Position numbers and translations under genes: made by a program
Assembly (NCBI GenBank): GCA_934643825.1
Contig: CAKUCW010000006.1
Location: 22,047-86,046 of the forward strand
Length of the DNA stretch: 64,000 nucleotides
Direction of reading: 5' to 3'
Source of the DNA: an uncultured Clostridia bacterium
GTDB lineage: Bacteria > Bacillota > Clostridia > Christensenellales > Aristaeellaceae
Part shown: piece by piece, positions 49,988 to 59,270 of the stretch
Position numbering within the stretch: the first letter of the stretch is position 1
Layout of the letters: every line of letters starts with the position of its first letter
The notes under the pieces: generated by a model
The model's input: the letters and a program-made list of their open reading frames with translations, nothing else
Database searches by the model: none
What the model was told of the DNA's origin: nothing

Positions 49988-51310
49988 TTACAGGCTCTTA
50001 TCCTGAAGATTTTCCTCGTCCGGCTCCCGTCCGCCCGCGACAAAATCGACGAACTGGCGGGCGATGCGCGGAGAACAGCCGTTGTGGCTGACCGTCCATG
50101 CCCGGGCACGCGGCATCAGCTCATTCCAGTCGTATTCGATTCCACGCGCATCGAGCAGCGCCCGGCAAATCGTGAAATACTCCTCCTGCGTCGGCGCAAG
50201 GAAGGTCAGCCGCAAATCAAATCGGTCGGCAAGGGAGAACTTTTCTTCCAGCGTGTCGCGCTCGTTGACATCGTCCTGCCGCTCGGAGAAACGCTGGCGC
50301 ACGATGTTGCGCCGGTTGCTCGTCGCATAGACCACGACATTCGCGGGGCGTGCTTCCAGCCCGCCTTCCAGAACGGTCTTGAGCGCCGTATATTCCGGAC
50401 AGGAATCGTTAAACGCCAAGTCATCCACAAAAACGATGAATTTGCCCGGCTGGTTGCGCAGAATCGCGAAGATGGTCGGCAGATTGGTCAGCGCCGCCAG
50501 CGGCACTTCCACAATGCGCAGCCCCTCCAGCCAGAAGCTGCTCAGCAGCGCCTTGACCGTTGCGGATTTGCCCGTGCCCTTGTCGCCATAGAGCAGCACG
50601 TTGCACGCCTGACGTCCTTCCAGAAGCCGGCGCGTGTTATCCACCAGCACGCCGCGCTCCTTTTCATAAAGCACCATATCCTCCAGCCGGATGGGATCGG
50701 GCTGACGGATGCCGCGCAGACCCAGCGGATATTTTTCGCTCTCGCCGACCCATGTGCAGCCCGGATCGCGTGCGAAAAGCCCCGTTCCATGCTTGCGGAA
50801 GAACGCCGCCACCTGCCCCACGCCTTCACGCGAAAGCATGGATCGGTCGATGCGCGGATCAAACCCGTCGCTGCCCAGCGTCGGCTCCCACACAGGCAGA
50901 CGGGCAGCCGTCTGACCGCTCATGCCCGCACGCTCGCACAGAAGCAGGAACATCGCCGGCTCAATCGCCGTCAGCCTGCCCAGCGCGTCAAGGTCATTCG
51001 CCAGCGCGTTGGTCAGGCTGTACGGAAGCGGATCCATGCGTGCGCAAAGCTCCGCCGCAGGGCTTTCCTCAAAAAGCACCGCTTCCAGCGCTTCGCGGAC
51101 GAAACCGCCGCGCCCACGCGCCGCCGCCGCAAGCCATGCGTCATATGCCTGACAATATGCGCTCGTCAGCAGCTCTTCCTCCGCGTGATCCTGTGCGCAG
51201 GCGCGGCACAGCCGCACAAGCGCCGCGACCGCCGGGTGATGCAGCGTATGGCGAAGCGCCGTCATGCAATCCAAATCGAGCAGCAGACCACGAAGCTGAA
51301 ACTTGTCCAT
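49988..51310 (-). CDS. DUF815 family AAA+-type ATPase
   Basis: A 440-residue cytoplasmic protein. The helical N-terminal half (about 1-220) is variable; the C-terminal ATPase shows Walker A VLLYGDKGTGKSATVKALLS (about 240-259), Walker B GKFIVFVDDLAFND, the sensor VVVYATSNRRNIVRQRFSER and the lid NGCSPRIARQFVDF. This is the DUF815 architecture, present in many Firmicutes and Proteobacteria, with unknown substrate. Downstream family C and B repeats fill the gap to argS. Confidence 0.92.
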   Translation of the reverse strand: MDKFQLRGLLLDLDCMTALRHTLHHPAVAALVRLCRACAQDHAEEELLTSAYCQAYDAWLAAAARGRGGFVREALEAVLFEESPAAELCARMDPLPYSLTNALANDLDALGRLTAIEPAMFLLLCERAGMSGQTAARLPVWEPTLGSDGFDPRIDRSMLSREGVGQVAAFFRKHGTGLFARDPGCTWVGESEKYPLGLRGIRQPDPIRLEDMVLYEKERGVLVDNTRRLLEGRQACNVLLYGDKGTGKSATVKALLSSFWLEGLRIVEVPLAALTNLPTIFAILRNQPGKFIVFVDDLAFNDSCPEYTALKTVLEGGLEARPANVVVYATSNRRNIVRQRFSERQDDVNERDTLEEKFSLADRFDLRLTFLAPTQEEYFTICRALLDARGIEYDWNELMPRARAWTVSHNGCSPRIARQFVDFVAGGREPDEENLQDKSL

Positions 51311-51359
51311 ATTTTCCCTCCGATTCGGGGAACGCTTGGGGCTCTGCCTTAAACCCTGA

Positions 51360-51555
51360 GGACTGTCAAGCTTAAACCGAACATTTCAAGAAACGAATAT
51401 CTAAGCATTTGGGATATGGGGCTTTGCCCCATCGCCCCACCAAAGGGCTTTCCGAACGTTTACGGCGCCCGTTTGGCGCATCGCCCTTTGGAAACCTTCG
51501 GGCAAAAACACTTCGTTTTATTCTTGAATATCGGTGTTGTTAACTTAACAGCTCC
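51360..51555. mobile_element. Repeat family C, copy 3
   Basis: Ends GGACTGTCAAGCTTAA and TTAACTTAACAGCTCC are imperfect inverted repeats. The interior is nearly identical to copy 1, including the GTTTACGGCGCCCGTTTGGC loop missing from copy 2. No open frame. Confidence 0.68.
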
Positions 51556-51602
51556 ATTTCCCCCTGCACTGTCGTCTGGTGACAACTGATGATAGGCTTG
51601 TT

Positions 51603-51680
51603 AAAACCGCCGCGAAGCGAAGAAAGGGTGCAGGGAGCCTTGTTCCCTGCCGGGGTTTGGGGCAGCGCCCCAAATCGCCC
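51603..51680. repeat. Repeat family B, single copy
   Basis: AAACCGCCGCGAAGCGAAG, GGGTGCAGGGAGCC and GGGGTTTGGGGCAGCGCCCC; it abuts the argS stop codon. Confidence 0.8.
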
Positions 51681-53396
51681 TTACATTCTCTCCGGAGCTT
51701 CCACGCCGATGAGATACAGACCCGTCTTGATGACATCGCGGACAGCACGGGTCAGGTTGACACGCGCCGCCGTGCCCGCCGGATCGCTCTCGTCCATGAT
51801 GCGATGCTCGAAGTAATACTTGTTGTATGCCTGCGCCAGCTGCGTCGTGTGGCGCGTGATGAGCGACGGCTCGCTCTGCTCCATCGCCTTGCGGATGACC
51901 TCCGGGAAGTGCGAAATGAGCATCAGCACATCCTGCGCCTCGTCGTCGGTGATGACGCTGTAATCCGGCTCAGCCGCCGCGAACGCCTCTGCCTTGCGCA
52001 GAACGGAGCAGCAGCGTGCATGCGTATACTGAACATACGGGCCGGTTTCGCCGTCGAAGTTGAGCGCACGCTCCCAGCGGAAGTCGATGTCCTTGTTGCG
52101 GTCGTTGTGCAGGTCGAAATAGACGACCGCGCCGACGCCGACCTGACGGGCAACCTCATCCTTGTTGGGCAGGTTCGGACTCTTCTCCTCGATGATCTCG
52201 CGTGCCTTTTCGATCGCCTTGTTCAGCAGATCCTCCAGATAGACGACATAGCCCTCGCGGGTGGACAGCGCACGCCCTTCATAGCTGACCATGCCGAAGG
52301 AGACGTGCTCCATGCCCTTATACCAGTCGTGCCCCATCAGCTCAATGATCTTAAAGAGCTGCTTGAAATGCAGATTCTGCTGATACGCCACGACATACAG
52401 GCACTTGTCAAAGTGATAGGTGTTGTGGCGGTAGAACGCCGCGGCAAGGTCGCGGGTGATGTAGAGCGTTGCGCCGTCGCTGCGCAGAATGAGTGCCGGC
52501 GGCATGCCGTAGGCTTCCAGATCGACGACCTGTGCGCCCTGCGACTCGACCAGCAGACCCTTTTCCTTCAGTTCTTCCACGACGGGCGCCATCTTGTCGT
52601 TGTAGAAGCTCTCGCCCGCATAGGAATCAAACGACACGCCCAGCAGGTCATACACGCGCTGGGTGTCCTTGAGCGTCACTTCCTTAAACCAGGTGAAGAT
52701 CTCCATGGCTTCCTTGTCGCCATCCTCGATCTTCTTGAACCACGCCCGTCCTTCATCCTCCAGCTCGGGGTTCTTCTCCGCCTCGTGATGGAAGCGCACA
52801 TACAGATCGACCATCGCCTGCACGCCGCCCTGCTCGACTTCCTCGCGGTTGCCCCACTTCTTGTAGGCGCAGATCATCTTGCCGAACTGCGTTCCCCAGT
52901 CGCCCAGATGGTTGATGCCCACGGTCGTATAGCCGTTAAAATCGTAGATGCGCTTGAGGCTGTTGCCGATCATCGTCGTGGAGAGATGACCGATATGGAA
53001 GCGCTTGGCGATGTTGATGGACGAATAATCCAGGCAGACCGTCTTGCCCTTGCCGATTTCGCTGGAACCCCAGCGTCCCGGATTCTTCAGCACCGCTTCG
53101 ACGATATCGCGAGCCAGACCGCCGCGGCGCAGGAACACATTCAGATAGCCGCCGACGACCTCGACATGGTCAATCTCCTCACATTCGATCTTCTCCGCCA
53201 GTTTGCCCGCAATCATCTGCGGCGCACAGCGCATCGATTTGGAAAGACGGAAGCACGGCAGCGCATAGTCACCCATCTTCTTATCCGGCGGCGTTTCAAT
53301 CATCGCGCAGATGTCCTCGCAGCCGAGACCGCAGTTCTCAAAGCAGCACTTTGCCGCCGCGGCGATATATTCCGCCACTTTCATCTTCATATCCAT
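51681..53396 (-). CDS. argS: Arginyl-tRNA synthetase
   Basis: A 571-residue class I synthetase charging tRNA-Arg. The HIGH motif is IAKRFHIGHLSTTMIG; the KMSKS-position motif is the degenerate GRALSTREGYVVYLEDLL typical of many ArgRS. The C-terminal DALR anticodon domain ends in SDPAGTAARVNLTRAVRDVI and GVEAPERM. The ATG at 53396 follows GGAGG by eleven bases; the longer frame starting at 53459 has no ribosome site. Monocistronic. Confidence 0.96.
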   Translation of the reverse strand: MDMKMKVAEYIAAAAKCCFENCGLGCEDICAMIETPPDKKMGDYALPCFRLSKSMRCAPQMIAGKLAEKIECEEIDHVEVVGGYLNVFLRRGGLARDIVEAVLKNPGRWGSSEIGKGKTVCLDYSSINIAKRFHIGHLSTTMIGNSLKRIYDFNGYTTVGINHLGDWGTQFGKMICAYKKWGNREEVEQGGVQAMVDLYVRFHHEAEKNPELEDEGRAWFKKIEDGDKEAMEIFTWFKEVTLKDTQRVYDLLGVSFDSYAGESFYNDKMAPVVEELKEKGLLVESQGAQVVDLEAYGMPPALILRSDGATLYITRDLAAAFYRHNTYHFDKCLYVVAYQQNLHFKQLFKIIELMGHDWYKGMEHVSFGMVSYEGRALSTREGYVVYLEDLLNKAIEKAREIIEEKSPNLPNKDEVARQVGVGAVVYFDLHNDRNKDIDFRWERALNFDGETGPYVQYTHARCCSVLRKAEAFAAAEPDYSVITDDEAQDVLMLISHFPEVIRKAMEQSEPSLITRHTTQLAQAYNKYYFEHRIMDESDPAGTAARVNLTRAVRDVIKTGLYLIGVEAPERM

Positions 53397-53535
53397 CGAT
53401 CTGTTCTCCTCCAAAACCCGTTTTGAGCGCAAAGCGCCCCCGGGATTTTCAACCTTCATCAGATTTTTTTATGTGTACATTTCATTTTAACAGATGCACC
53501 GCCAAAACACAAGGGGCGCACGCCGCCCCGATCCC

Positions 53536-53587
53536 GTCAACTTTTTATATTTTAACAGTTGACAGCTTCGTTTCCGCATGGTACACT
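53536..53587 (+). promoter_or_regulatory. Promoter of bioY with a BirA-box-like operator
   Basis: GTCAAC (53536-53541), 16 bp, GTTGAC (53558-53563) is a BirA-type palindrome. It overlaps the -35 box TTGACA (53559-53564), which is 17 bp from TACACT (53582-53587). Biotin-loaded BirA would block transcription. Confidence 0.6.
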
Positions 53588-53639
53588 GTTTCCCGTCAAC
53601 TCAACATCTATATTCAGTTTACAGAAGGAAGGGCTTTTC

Positions 53640-54203
53640 ATGACTGCTTCACCTGCTTCCGTGCGCCGCGATCTGACGCGCAACCTCGTTCTGACCGCGC
53701 TGATGGCGGCTCTGACCGCGATCTGCTCCCAGATTCAGATTCCCCTGCCGATGATTCCCATCAATCTGGCGCTCTTCTCCGTTCATCTGAGCGGTGCGCT
53801 GCTCGGCTGGAAATACGGTGCGCTCTCGATGATCGTTTATGCGCTGCTGGGCGTGATCGGCGTGCCGGTGTTCGCAGGTTTCGGCAGCGGCCCCGCGGTT
53901 CTCTTCGGCAAGACGGGCGGCTACATTCTGGGCTATATCCTCTGTGCGCTGATTGTCGGCGCCCTCTCCCGCAAGTTTGCCTTCTCTTTTAAGAACCTCT
54001 GCCTTGAAATGCTGCTCGGCGTCGCCGTCTGCTATGCGTTCGGCACGATCTGGTTCATGGTGCTGACCGGGATGAATCTGGCGACGAGCATGAGCTACTG
54101 CGTCATTCCCTTCCTTCCCGGCGACGCCGTGAAGATTCTGCTCGCAGCTTTCCTCGCCCTGCGCCTGCGCAAGCCGCTCGCCGCACAGGGCTTCGCCGCG
54201 TAA
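53640..54203 (+). CDS. bioY: Biotin transporter substrate-binding component BioY
   Basis: A 187-residue membrane protein of ECF S-component type. GAAGG precedes ATG 53640. The family patterns are visible: LALFSVHLSGALLGWKYGAL, YALLGVIGVPVFAGFGSGPA, LFGKTGGYILGYI and FLPGDAVKILLAAFLALRL. It imports biotin, alone or with a shared energy module not encoded here. The upstream palindrome supports biotin regulation. Confidence 0.94.
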   Translation: MTASPASVRRDLTRNLVLTALMAALTAICSQIQIPLPMIPINLALFSVHLSGALLGWKYGALSMIVYALLGVIGVPVFAGFGSGPAVLFGKTGGYILGYILCALIVGALSRKFAFSFKNLCLEMLLGVAVCYAFGTIWFMVLTGMNLATSMSYCVIPFLPGDAVKILLAAFLALRLRKPLAAQGFAA

Positions 54204-54249
54204 AACTGCGAAACAGTCTACGATTGAAACGGTTTCAAACCACAAAATA

Positions 54250-54288
54250 GCCGTCCGCTCAGCAAAAAACTGAACGGACGGCATTTTT
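54250..54288 (+). terminator. Terminator of bioY
   Basis: GCCGTCCG...CGGACGGC hairpin (with CTCAG/CTGAA inside) followed by ATTTTTATT. Confidence 0.85.
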
Positions 54289-54404
54289 ATTTCCGTGCCC
54301 ATGAACGCGGCGGGGCTTCCCTCACCGCCGTGAGCCGTTTAATCTGCTCAGGCGTTCTTTCGTGAACTTCTTTGATGTTCAAATCTTTCCATCCTCTTTC
54401 CGGG

Positions 54405-55133
54405 TCAGTTATTGCGCATGAGCTGATCTTCGCTGATATCGCCATGACGCAGGCAGGCCTGTATATACGCCTCCGCCTCGCCGTTCGGGTTTGCCTCGGC
54501 CGTCGCGTTAATCATGTACCATGTGCAGTCAAAATCCGCCAGAATGACGGGTAGCTTTCGCCCAAACTTGGCTTCAATCACGCCGTCCGTCTGCAATTCC
54601 TTCGTGATCTCCGTCACCAGCTTCAAAAGCTCCGGCAGTCCGTTCGGGCCGGTTCCGATATACCGCATATTCTCGTCAAAAACATCGCCGCTTTCGCCTC
54701 CGATATCCTGCACGCCCGTGGATTCATACCAGTCAATCAAGGCGTCCGCCATCGGATTTGGCTCTTCAAATTCAATCACCGGCCATTGCCGATCATAGCT
54801 CCAGAACGCCGGATTCCATCGTTCTTCATCATCCCCGGATGCGCGAAAGAACGGGTTGACGTTGTGCTCCATTTCCGATTCATTTTTGTAAAGCATTTTG
54901 AACTCCGGGATGTTGCTGTAACCCCTGTATTCGTATTCCTCGTTCGGGTAAATGAAAAACATGACGGCGTACTGATCCTCGACCGGCCATTCGTCCAGCA
55001 CCTCAAGGATTCTGCTTTGCAGCATGTCTTTAAACTCCGCCGCAGAAATCTCTCCCTTCGCCATATTCGCGCATGTCGTCAGCCCAATCATCAAAAGCGC
55101 CGCAAACAGCGCCATGCCCTTTCTTTCGCTCAT
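54405..55133 (-). CDS. Exported protein resembling DUF4303-type immunity proteins
   Basis: A 242-residue protein with a signal peptide or lipobox-like start (MSERKGMALFAALLMIGLTT, C at 21). AAGGAGG precedes ATG 55133. The body is acidic; ERWNPAFWSYDRQWPVIEFE (about 105-124) loosely recalls DUF4303 immunity proteins, but a signal peptide would be unusual for that family. The leader upstream is an exact 43-bp copy of that before the next gene. Not assigned. Confidence 0.7.
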   Translation of the reverse strand: MSERKGMALFAALLMIGLTTCANMAKGEISAAEFKDMLQSRILEVLDEWPVEDQYAVMFFIYPNEEYEYRGYSNIPEFKMLYKNESEMEHNVNPFFRASGDDEERWNPAFWSYDRQWPVIEFEEPNPMADALIDWYESTGVQDIGGESGDVFDENMRYIGTGPNGLPELLKLVTEITKELQTDGVIEAKFGRKLPVILADFDCTWYMINATAEANPNGEAEAYIQACLRHGDISEDQLMRNN

Positions 55134-55142
55134 CGCTAACGC

Positions 55143-55185
55143 CTCCTTTTCGCCCGTTTTTCATCCAAAAAAGCGGCGCTTTCCC
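55143..55185 (-). repeat. Duplicated gene leader, copy 1
   Basis: 43 bp identical to 56452-56494, covering the ribosome site (AAAGGAG) and the 5' untranslated region of the gene at 54405-55133. Confidence 0.85.
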
Positions 55186-55273
55186 TGCATTCATTCGTTC
55201 CTCAATGCAGACTCTCTCCGCTTCTATTCGTTCCCCTGTTGTAACTTTTTCTCTGGACATAAAAATACTTTCT

Positions 55274-56443
55274 TCAAGATGAACAACGATTTTTTTCCAT
55301 TTCGCTGTCTTTCATAAAGGGAGCATATTGTGTCTGATTGGGGGGCGTCCGCGGCCATTCCTGCCATGTCTTTTTCGGGTAGCAGGTCATCACCCAGCTG
55401 GATTGGCCGGAAACATTTTGGAGCGGAATCATCGTAACTTGAAGGTCGCCGTATTCCTCCGCGTCCTTTTTGGCCTGATCTTTTTCCAAACTGAAACGGA
55501 TATAGATTGCGCGCCGCTCTTCCATATCCATCTTTCGTTTCCACGGAAGCCCTTCCGGCACAGCCGGAGGGATGCGCAAATCCGCGCATTCGCCATACAG
55601 CCCAGAAACGCCGTCGGCTGTCGTCGCTTCCTTCATTTCGATCGGTACAAACCGCCATTCGTCACGTGCGCCGCGCATTTGCAGCATGGTTTTCGTCACC
55701 CGGAACTCATGCTTCCAGATACACGGCCCGCTCAGCCAAACGCCCACGCCTTTGGATTTTCCGCCCTGATTCAGAAAACCGATCACATTCTCCTTGTTCC
55801 CCTCAAAATACACATAATACCAGCTTGGGAGATTATAATTGAATCTCGGCGGGACTTTCTCGTTTTCCCGCCGGTTGAGGACGTAGTAAAAGCAATGGAT
55901 TTCCGCGTCCTCCGGCAACTCGTCGCCGCCCGCTTCTCCCTGCAAGACCGGCAGAGAAAGCAGCGGCTCAAGCCCGTCCAAGCACTCCTCCGCAAAGACG
56001 TATTTTCCCCGCATCGTGCGTTTAAACGCTTCGATATCCGAAACATAGCGTTTCCACGGGGCAAGGCTGCTTCTGCGCGGCGCTTTTCCTTCCGTCATGC
56101 GCCCGTTCGCCGCCCAGAGATCCGCGCCGTTTGCCGCGTCAATCAGGTTCATGCAGAAATAATCGCTGTCCAGACAGGCCAGCGCCAGCGTCTGGGTTTG
56201 CAGCGTTTCGGATAACCGCCGTGCCTTTGCGCCCAACTCCTCAAAGTCGCCGTCGATCAAATCCGAACAGACGGTGATCCATGGGCTGTCTGACATCGTG
56301 AAAACGGAAAGCATAATGTCGGCTTCTTCCTCGCTGTCAACGGCAGATGTATCCCGCCCCTCGGTCAGTACCGCGGCAATCTGCGCGAAATCCGGCTCGT
56401 TTTCCGTGCGCCTGATTTGGATGTTGGAAAAGAATAATCCCAT
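55274..56443 (-). CDS. Uncharacterised cytoplasmic protein
   Basis: A 389-residue acidic protein with no signal peptide; AAAGGAG lies eight bases before ATG 56443 (a second ATG is adjacent at 56446). It begins MGLFFSNIQIRRTENEPDFA. Aromatic-rich middle (FNYNLPSWYYVYFEGNKENV) and WVMTCYPKKTWQEWP near the C-terminus. I recognise no family. The tail of the gene is 140 bp from the leader of the next gene. An immunity-like role is conceivable from the neighbour but unsupported. Confidence 0.65.
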   Translation of the reverse strand: MGLFFSNIQIRRTENEPDFAQIAAVLTEGRDTSAVDSEEEADIMLSVFTMSDSPWITVCSDLIDGDFEELGAKARRLSETLQTQTLALACLDSDYFCMNLIDAANGADLWAANGRMTEGKAPRRSSLAPWKRYVSDIEAFKRTMRGKYVFAEECLDGLEPLLSLPVLQGEAGGDELPEDAEIHCFYYVLNRRENEKVPPRFNYNLPSWYYVYFEGNKENVIGFLNQGGKSKGVGVWLSGPCIWKHEFRVTKTMLQMRGARDEWRFVPIEMKEATTADGVSGLYGECADLRIPPAVPEGLPWKRKMDMEERRAIYIRFSLEKDQAKKDAEEYGDLQVTMIPLQNVSGQSSWVMTCYPKKTWQEWPRTPPNQTQYAPFMKDSEMEKNRCSS

Positions 56444-56451
56444 CATCTTCA

Positions 56452-56494
56452 CTCCTTTTCGCCCGTTTTTCATCCAAAAAAGCGGCGCTTTCCC
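56452..56494 (-). repeat. Duplicated gene leader, copy 2
   Basis: 43 bp identical to 55143-55185. In this copy the GCGCCGCTTTTTT part is also the right arm of the terminator behind the DUF896 gene (AGCGGCG...CGCCGCT), suggesting this is the original. Confidence 0.85.
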
Positions 56495-56521
56495 ACTCTT
56501 GCAGAAAAGCCGCCGCTTCGC

Positions 56522-56737
56522 TTAATTCAGTTTCTTTTCCTTCTTCACCAGCGGCTTATAGCTGCCGTCTTCCTGCTCGACGCGCACACGCTTGAGCGTG
56601 GCTTCCGTCTGCTCGCGGAATTCTCTGATATACTGCGCATAAAGCTCTGAACGCTCACGCGTTTCCTCATCGGTCAAGCCGACTTCCTTCTTTTTCTTTG
56701 CCAGCTCATTGATGCGCAGAATCTTTTCCTGTTCCAT
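56522..56737 (-). CDS. DUF896 (YnzC-like) protein
   Basis: A 71-residue protein matching the DUF896 pattern: RINELAKKKKEVGLTDEETR then ERSELYAQYIREFRE. It forms a three-helix bundle in B. subtilis YnzC; some relatives are in the SOS regulon, but no LexA box is evident here. Highly charged C-terminus. Monocistronic with the terminator noted above. Confidence 0.93.
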   Translation of the reverse strand: MEQEKILRINELAKKKKEVGLTDEETRERSELYAQYIREFREQTEATLKRVRVEQEDGSYKPLVKKEKKLN

Positions 56738-56798
56738 CTTGTCATAACCTCCGGAGTTTCAAAATCGTCTGCAAGCATACCGCCTTTTGGCGCGTCTG

Positions 56799-57260
56799 TC
56801 AATAGGGTGCGGGCTGACCGAGCCGCTCAATTTCAAGCCGCTCATCAAAAAACTCGCCTGCCCATTTGTGCAGCGCAAACACCAGCGCAGGATTTTTGAT
56901 CTGCGAGGCAAGCGGCAGGCGGCTAAACGCCCTCGACTTACTCGCTTCCTCATCCTGCCATTCGCGAACATCCGCCACATAGCAATAGCCGCCGCTCTCT
57001 TTGCCGTCCTCGCCGGTGATCGTATAAACGCACAGAAGAGATACATCAAACACAGCCTCGCCGAGCGCTTCGCCCAGCGCGGCTCTCGCCGTTTCTTCAT
57101 GGCTTTCGCCCCGGACAAGCGCCTTTTCAGGCAGTTCCCAAAGCGCATTCAGCTCATCGCGATGCAGAATCAGCTCCTCGCCCTTTCTCGCAAGCACAAG
57201 CACGCGGTCAAGGCTGGTGCGCCACTTCTTTTCGCCGAGCGCATAGATCGTACACTGCAA
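56799..57260 (-). CDS. NUDIX-type hydrolase
   Basis: A 153-residue protein. The fold pattern fits (VLVLARKGEELILHRDELNA, LWELPEKALVRGESHEETAR), but the Nudix box is degenerate: GESHEETARAALGEALG keeps the G, E and R yet lacks the paired catalytic glutamates of REUXEEXGU. It may bind nucleotides without hydrolysing them, or act on an unusual substrate. It is 21 nt from nagA's stop and could be read from the same transcript. Confidence 0.8.
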   Translation of the reverse strand: MQCTIYALGEKKWRTSLDRVLVLARKGEELILHRDELNALWELPEKALVRGESHEETARAALGEALGEAVFDVSLLCVYTITGEDGKESGGYCYVADVREWQDEEASKSRAFSRLPLASQIKNPALVFALHKWAGEFFDERLEIERLGQPAPY

Positions 57261-57281
57261 AAGACGGTTCCTCCTTGAAAG

Positions 57282-58394
57282 TTACGCGATGACCCCCGCC
57301 AGATTCCAATCCGCATCCATCAGCGTCAGCACGCCGCAGCCGCCCGCCTGAATTCTGCCGTATCCCTTTGCCCCGATGGAATCCGCCGGGGTGCTGGTCG
57401 CCATGGGGATGACGGTTTCCGGCGCGATCTGCGCCAGACGGATCATGTTGCGGACAGCGCGATGCAGCACCAGCGTCGAGCCGGCGATGACGCCGTCCGC
57501 CAGTCTGGCTTCACCATTTCGGACAAAGACAGCCTGACCGCCGAGGTCATACTGTCCGTCGCTCATGCCCGCCGCTTCCATCGAGTCGGAGATGAGTGCC
57601 ATGCCCTTTGCGCCCTTGCAGAGCGCCGCGATGCGCAGCACATCCGGATGCAGGTGCAGTCCGTCGGCGATGACCTGCACGATGATGCGGTCGTCCGCCA
57701 AGCCCGCGCCGGGAACGCCCGGCTTGCGGTGATGCAGCGGGCTTTGCGCGTTGAACAGATGCGTGATCTGCGTCAAGCCCCTGTCCGCCGCGGCATGAAC
57801 GTCTTCGGCAGTCGCGTTGGAATGCGCCGCGCAGGTCACGACGCCATGCGCCTTGAGGTAGGCAACCATCTCCGGCGCACCCGGCAGTTCCGGCGCGAGG
57901 GTCATCATCCTGACGCAGTCTACGCCGTGCGTCATGGTTTCATACGCCTCGACGGTCGGCAGGCACAGGCACTCCTCCAGCTGCGCCCCTTTATATTTCG
58001 GGCAGAGGAAGGGGGCTTCCATATGAGCGCCCAGCACAGCCGCGCCATGCTCACAGGGCTTGTCCTTCACCGCCTGAATGCCCAACAGCGCACGGTTCGT
58101 TTCCTCCGGATAGGCGCTCATCGTCGTCGGCACAAACGCCGCAACGCCGGTTTTCAGCAAACCTTCGCTCATCCGGCGGACATCCGCCTCGCCGCGCATG
58201 CAGTCCGCGCCCGCGTAGGCGTGGATATGGATATCGACAAAGCCCGGCAGAACGAACAGCCCTGCCGCGTCGCGAACCTCTTCACCCGCTTGGGCGCTCA
58301 GCTCGCCGATTTCAGCAATTTTTCCCGCTTCAACGCGCACATCGGCACGCACAAAACCGCCGTCGATGAACGCCGTTCCGTTCTTAACCAGCAT
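57282..58394 (-). CDS. nagA: N-acetylglucosamine-6-phosphate deacetylase
   Basis: A 370-residue amidohydrolase removing acetate from GlcNAc-6-P. Metal motif GFVDIHIHAYAG (HxH), then HMEAPFLCPKYKGAQ, CAAHSNATAEDVHAAADRGL with THLFNAQSPLHHR, and the catalytic Asp in LISDSMEAAGMSDG. Its ATG is 3 nt after the nagB stop, and the ribosome site GAGGAG lies in the nagB end. It feeds amino sugars to NagB. Confidence 0.95.
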   Translation of the reverse strand: MLVKNGTAFIDGGFVRADVRVEAGKIAEIGELSAQAGEEVRDAAGLFVLPGFVDIHIHAYAGADCMRGEADVRRMSEGLLKTGVAAFVPTTMSAYPEETNRALLGIQAVKDKPCEHGAAVLGAHMEAPFLCPKYKGAQLEECLCLPTVEAYETMTHGVDCVRMMTLAPELPGAPEMVAYLKAHGVVTCAAHSNATAEDVHAAADRGLTQITHLFNAQSPLHHRKPGVPGAGLADDRIIVQVIADGLHLHPDVLRIAALCKGAKGMALISDSMEAAGMSDGQYDLGGQAVFVRNGEARLADGVIAGSTLVLHRAVRNMIRLAQIAPETVIPMATSTPADSIGAKGYGRIQAGGCGVLTLMDADWNLAGVIA

Positions 58395-58397
58395 GGT

Positions 58398-59123
58398 TTA
58401 CTCCTCAAGCATCAGTCTGCCCGCCTCGCGGTCGGTCAGGATCACGCAGCAGGGATGCAGCTGCAAAATGGACGCCGGCACATGCGGGGTGATCGGGCCG
58501 CGGATGGTGTCATACACCGCCTGCGCCTTGCTCGCGCCCGTGGCAACCAGCACGACGCACCTCGCCGCCATGATGTTGCCAATGCCCATGGAGACCGCCT
58601 GACGCGGCACTTCGTCGGCGCTCTTGAAGAAGCGTGCGTTCGCTTCGATGGTGTCCTCCGTCAGCGTGACGACGTGCGTGCCGTAGGTGAATTCCTCCGC
58701 CGGCTCGTTGAAGCCGATATGACCGTTGCGCCCGATGCCCAGCAGCTGAATGTCGATGCCGCCCGCGTCGTGGATCGCCTGGTCATATGCCTGAACGTCC
58801 ACCGCCGCGTTGCCGCTGGGCAGATGGACATTTTCCTTGCGCAGGTTGACCTTGCTGAACAGATGCTCCTGCATGAAGGCATGGTAGCTCAGCGGGTTCT
58901 TGTGGTCGATGCCCACATATTCATCCAGATTGAACGTGCGGATGCGGTCAAAATCGATGACGCCGCGGTCATACCACTGGGTCAGCATCTCATATGCGGG
59001 AATCGGGGTGGATCCGGTCGCCAGACCCAAAATGCTGTCGCCCTTGCGCGTAATCTGCGCCGCGATCAAAACGCCTGCCGCTTCGCAGGCTGCCCTTGCG
59101 TTCTCGTAGACATGAAATTCCAT
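58398..59123 (-). CDS. nagB: Glucosamine-6-phosphate deaminase
   Basis: A 241-residue enzyme converting GlcN-6-P to fructose-6-P and ammonia. Visible motifs are LGLATGSTPIPAYEML (phosphate loop), FNLDEYVGIDHKNPLSYHAF (catalytic Asp), and LLGIGRNGHIGFNEPAEEF. First gene of nagB-nagA; AAGGAGGT precedes the ATG. Length and motifs match the Bacillus NagB type without allosteric C-terminus. Confidence 0.96.
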   Translation of the reverse strand: MEFHVYENARAACEAAGVLIAAQITRKGDSILGLATGSTPIPAYEMLTQWYDRGVIDFDRIRTFNLDEYVGIDHKNPLSYHAFMQEHLFSKVNLRKENVHLPSGNAAVDVQAYDQAIHDAGGIDIQLLGIGRNGHIGFNEPAEEFTYGTHVVTLTEDTIEANARFFKSADEVPRQAVSMGIGNIMAARCVVLVATGASKAQAVYDTIRGPITPHVPASILQLHPCCVILTDREAGRLMLEE

Positions 59124-59270
59124 GGTGTACCTCCTTGGTTGTCGAAATATGCTAATCGCATTATAACACAGAACGAAAAAATTTCCTATGCAAAAGAAAC
59201 AAATTCTTCAAGAGGCTGCACCGGATGAGCGCCGCTGCCCGGCGTCACGCGTTTTTGGGGCGCGATCCGC

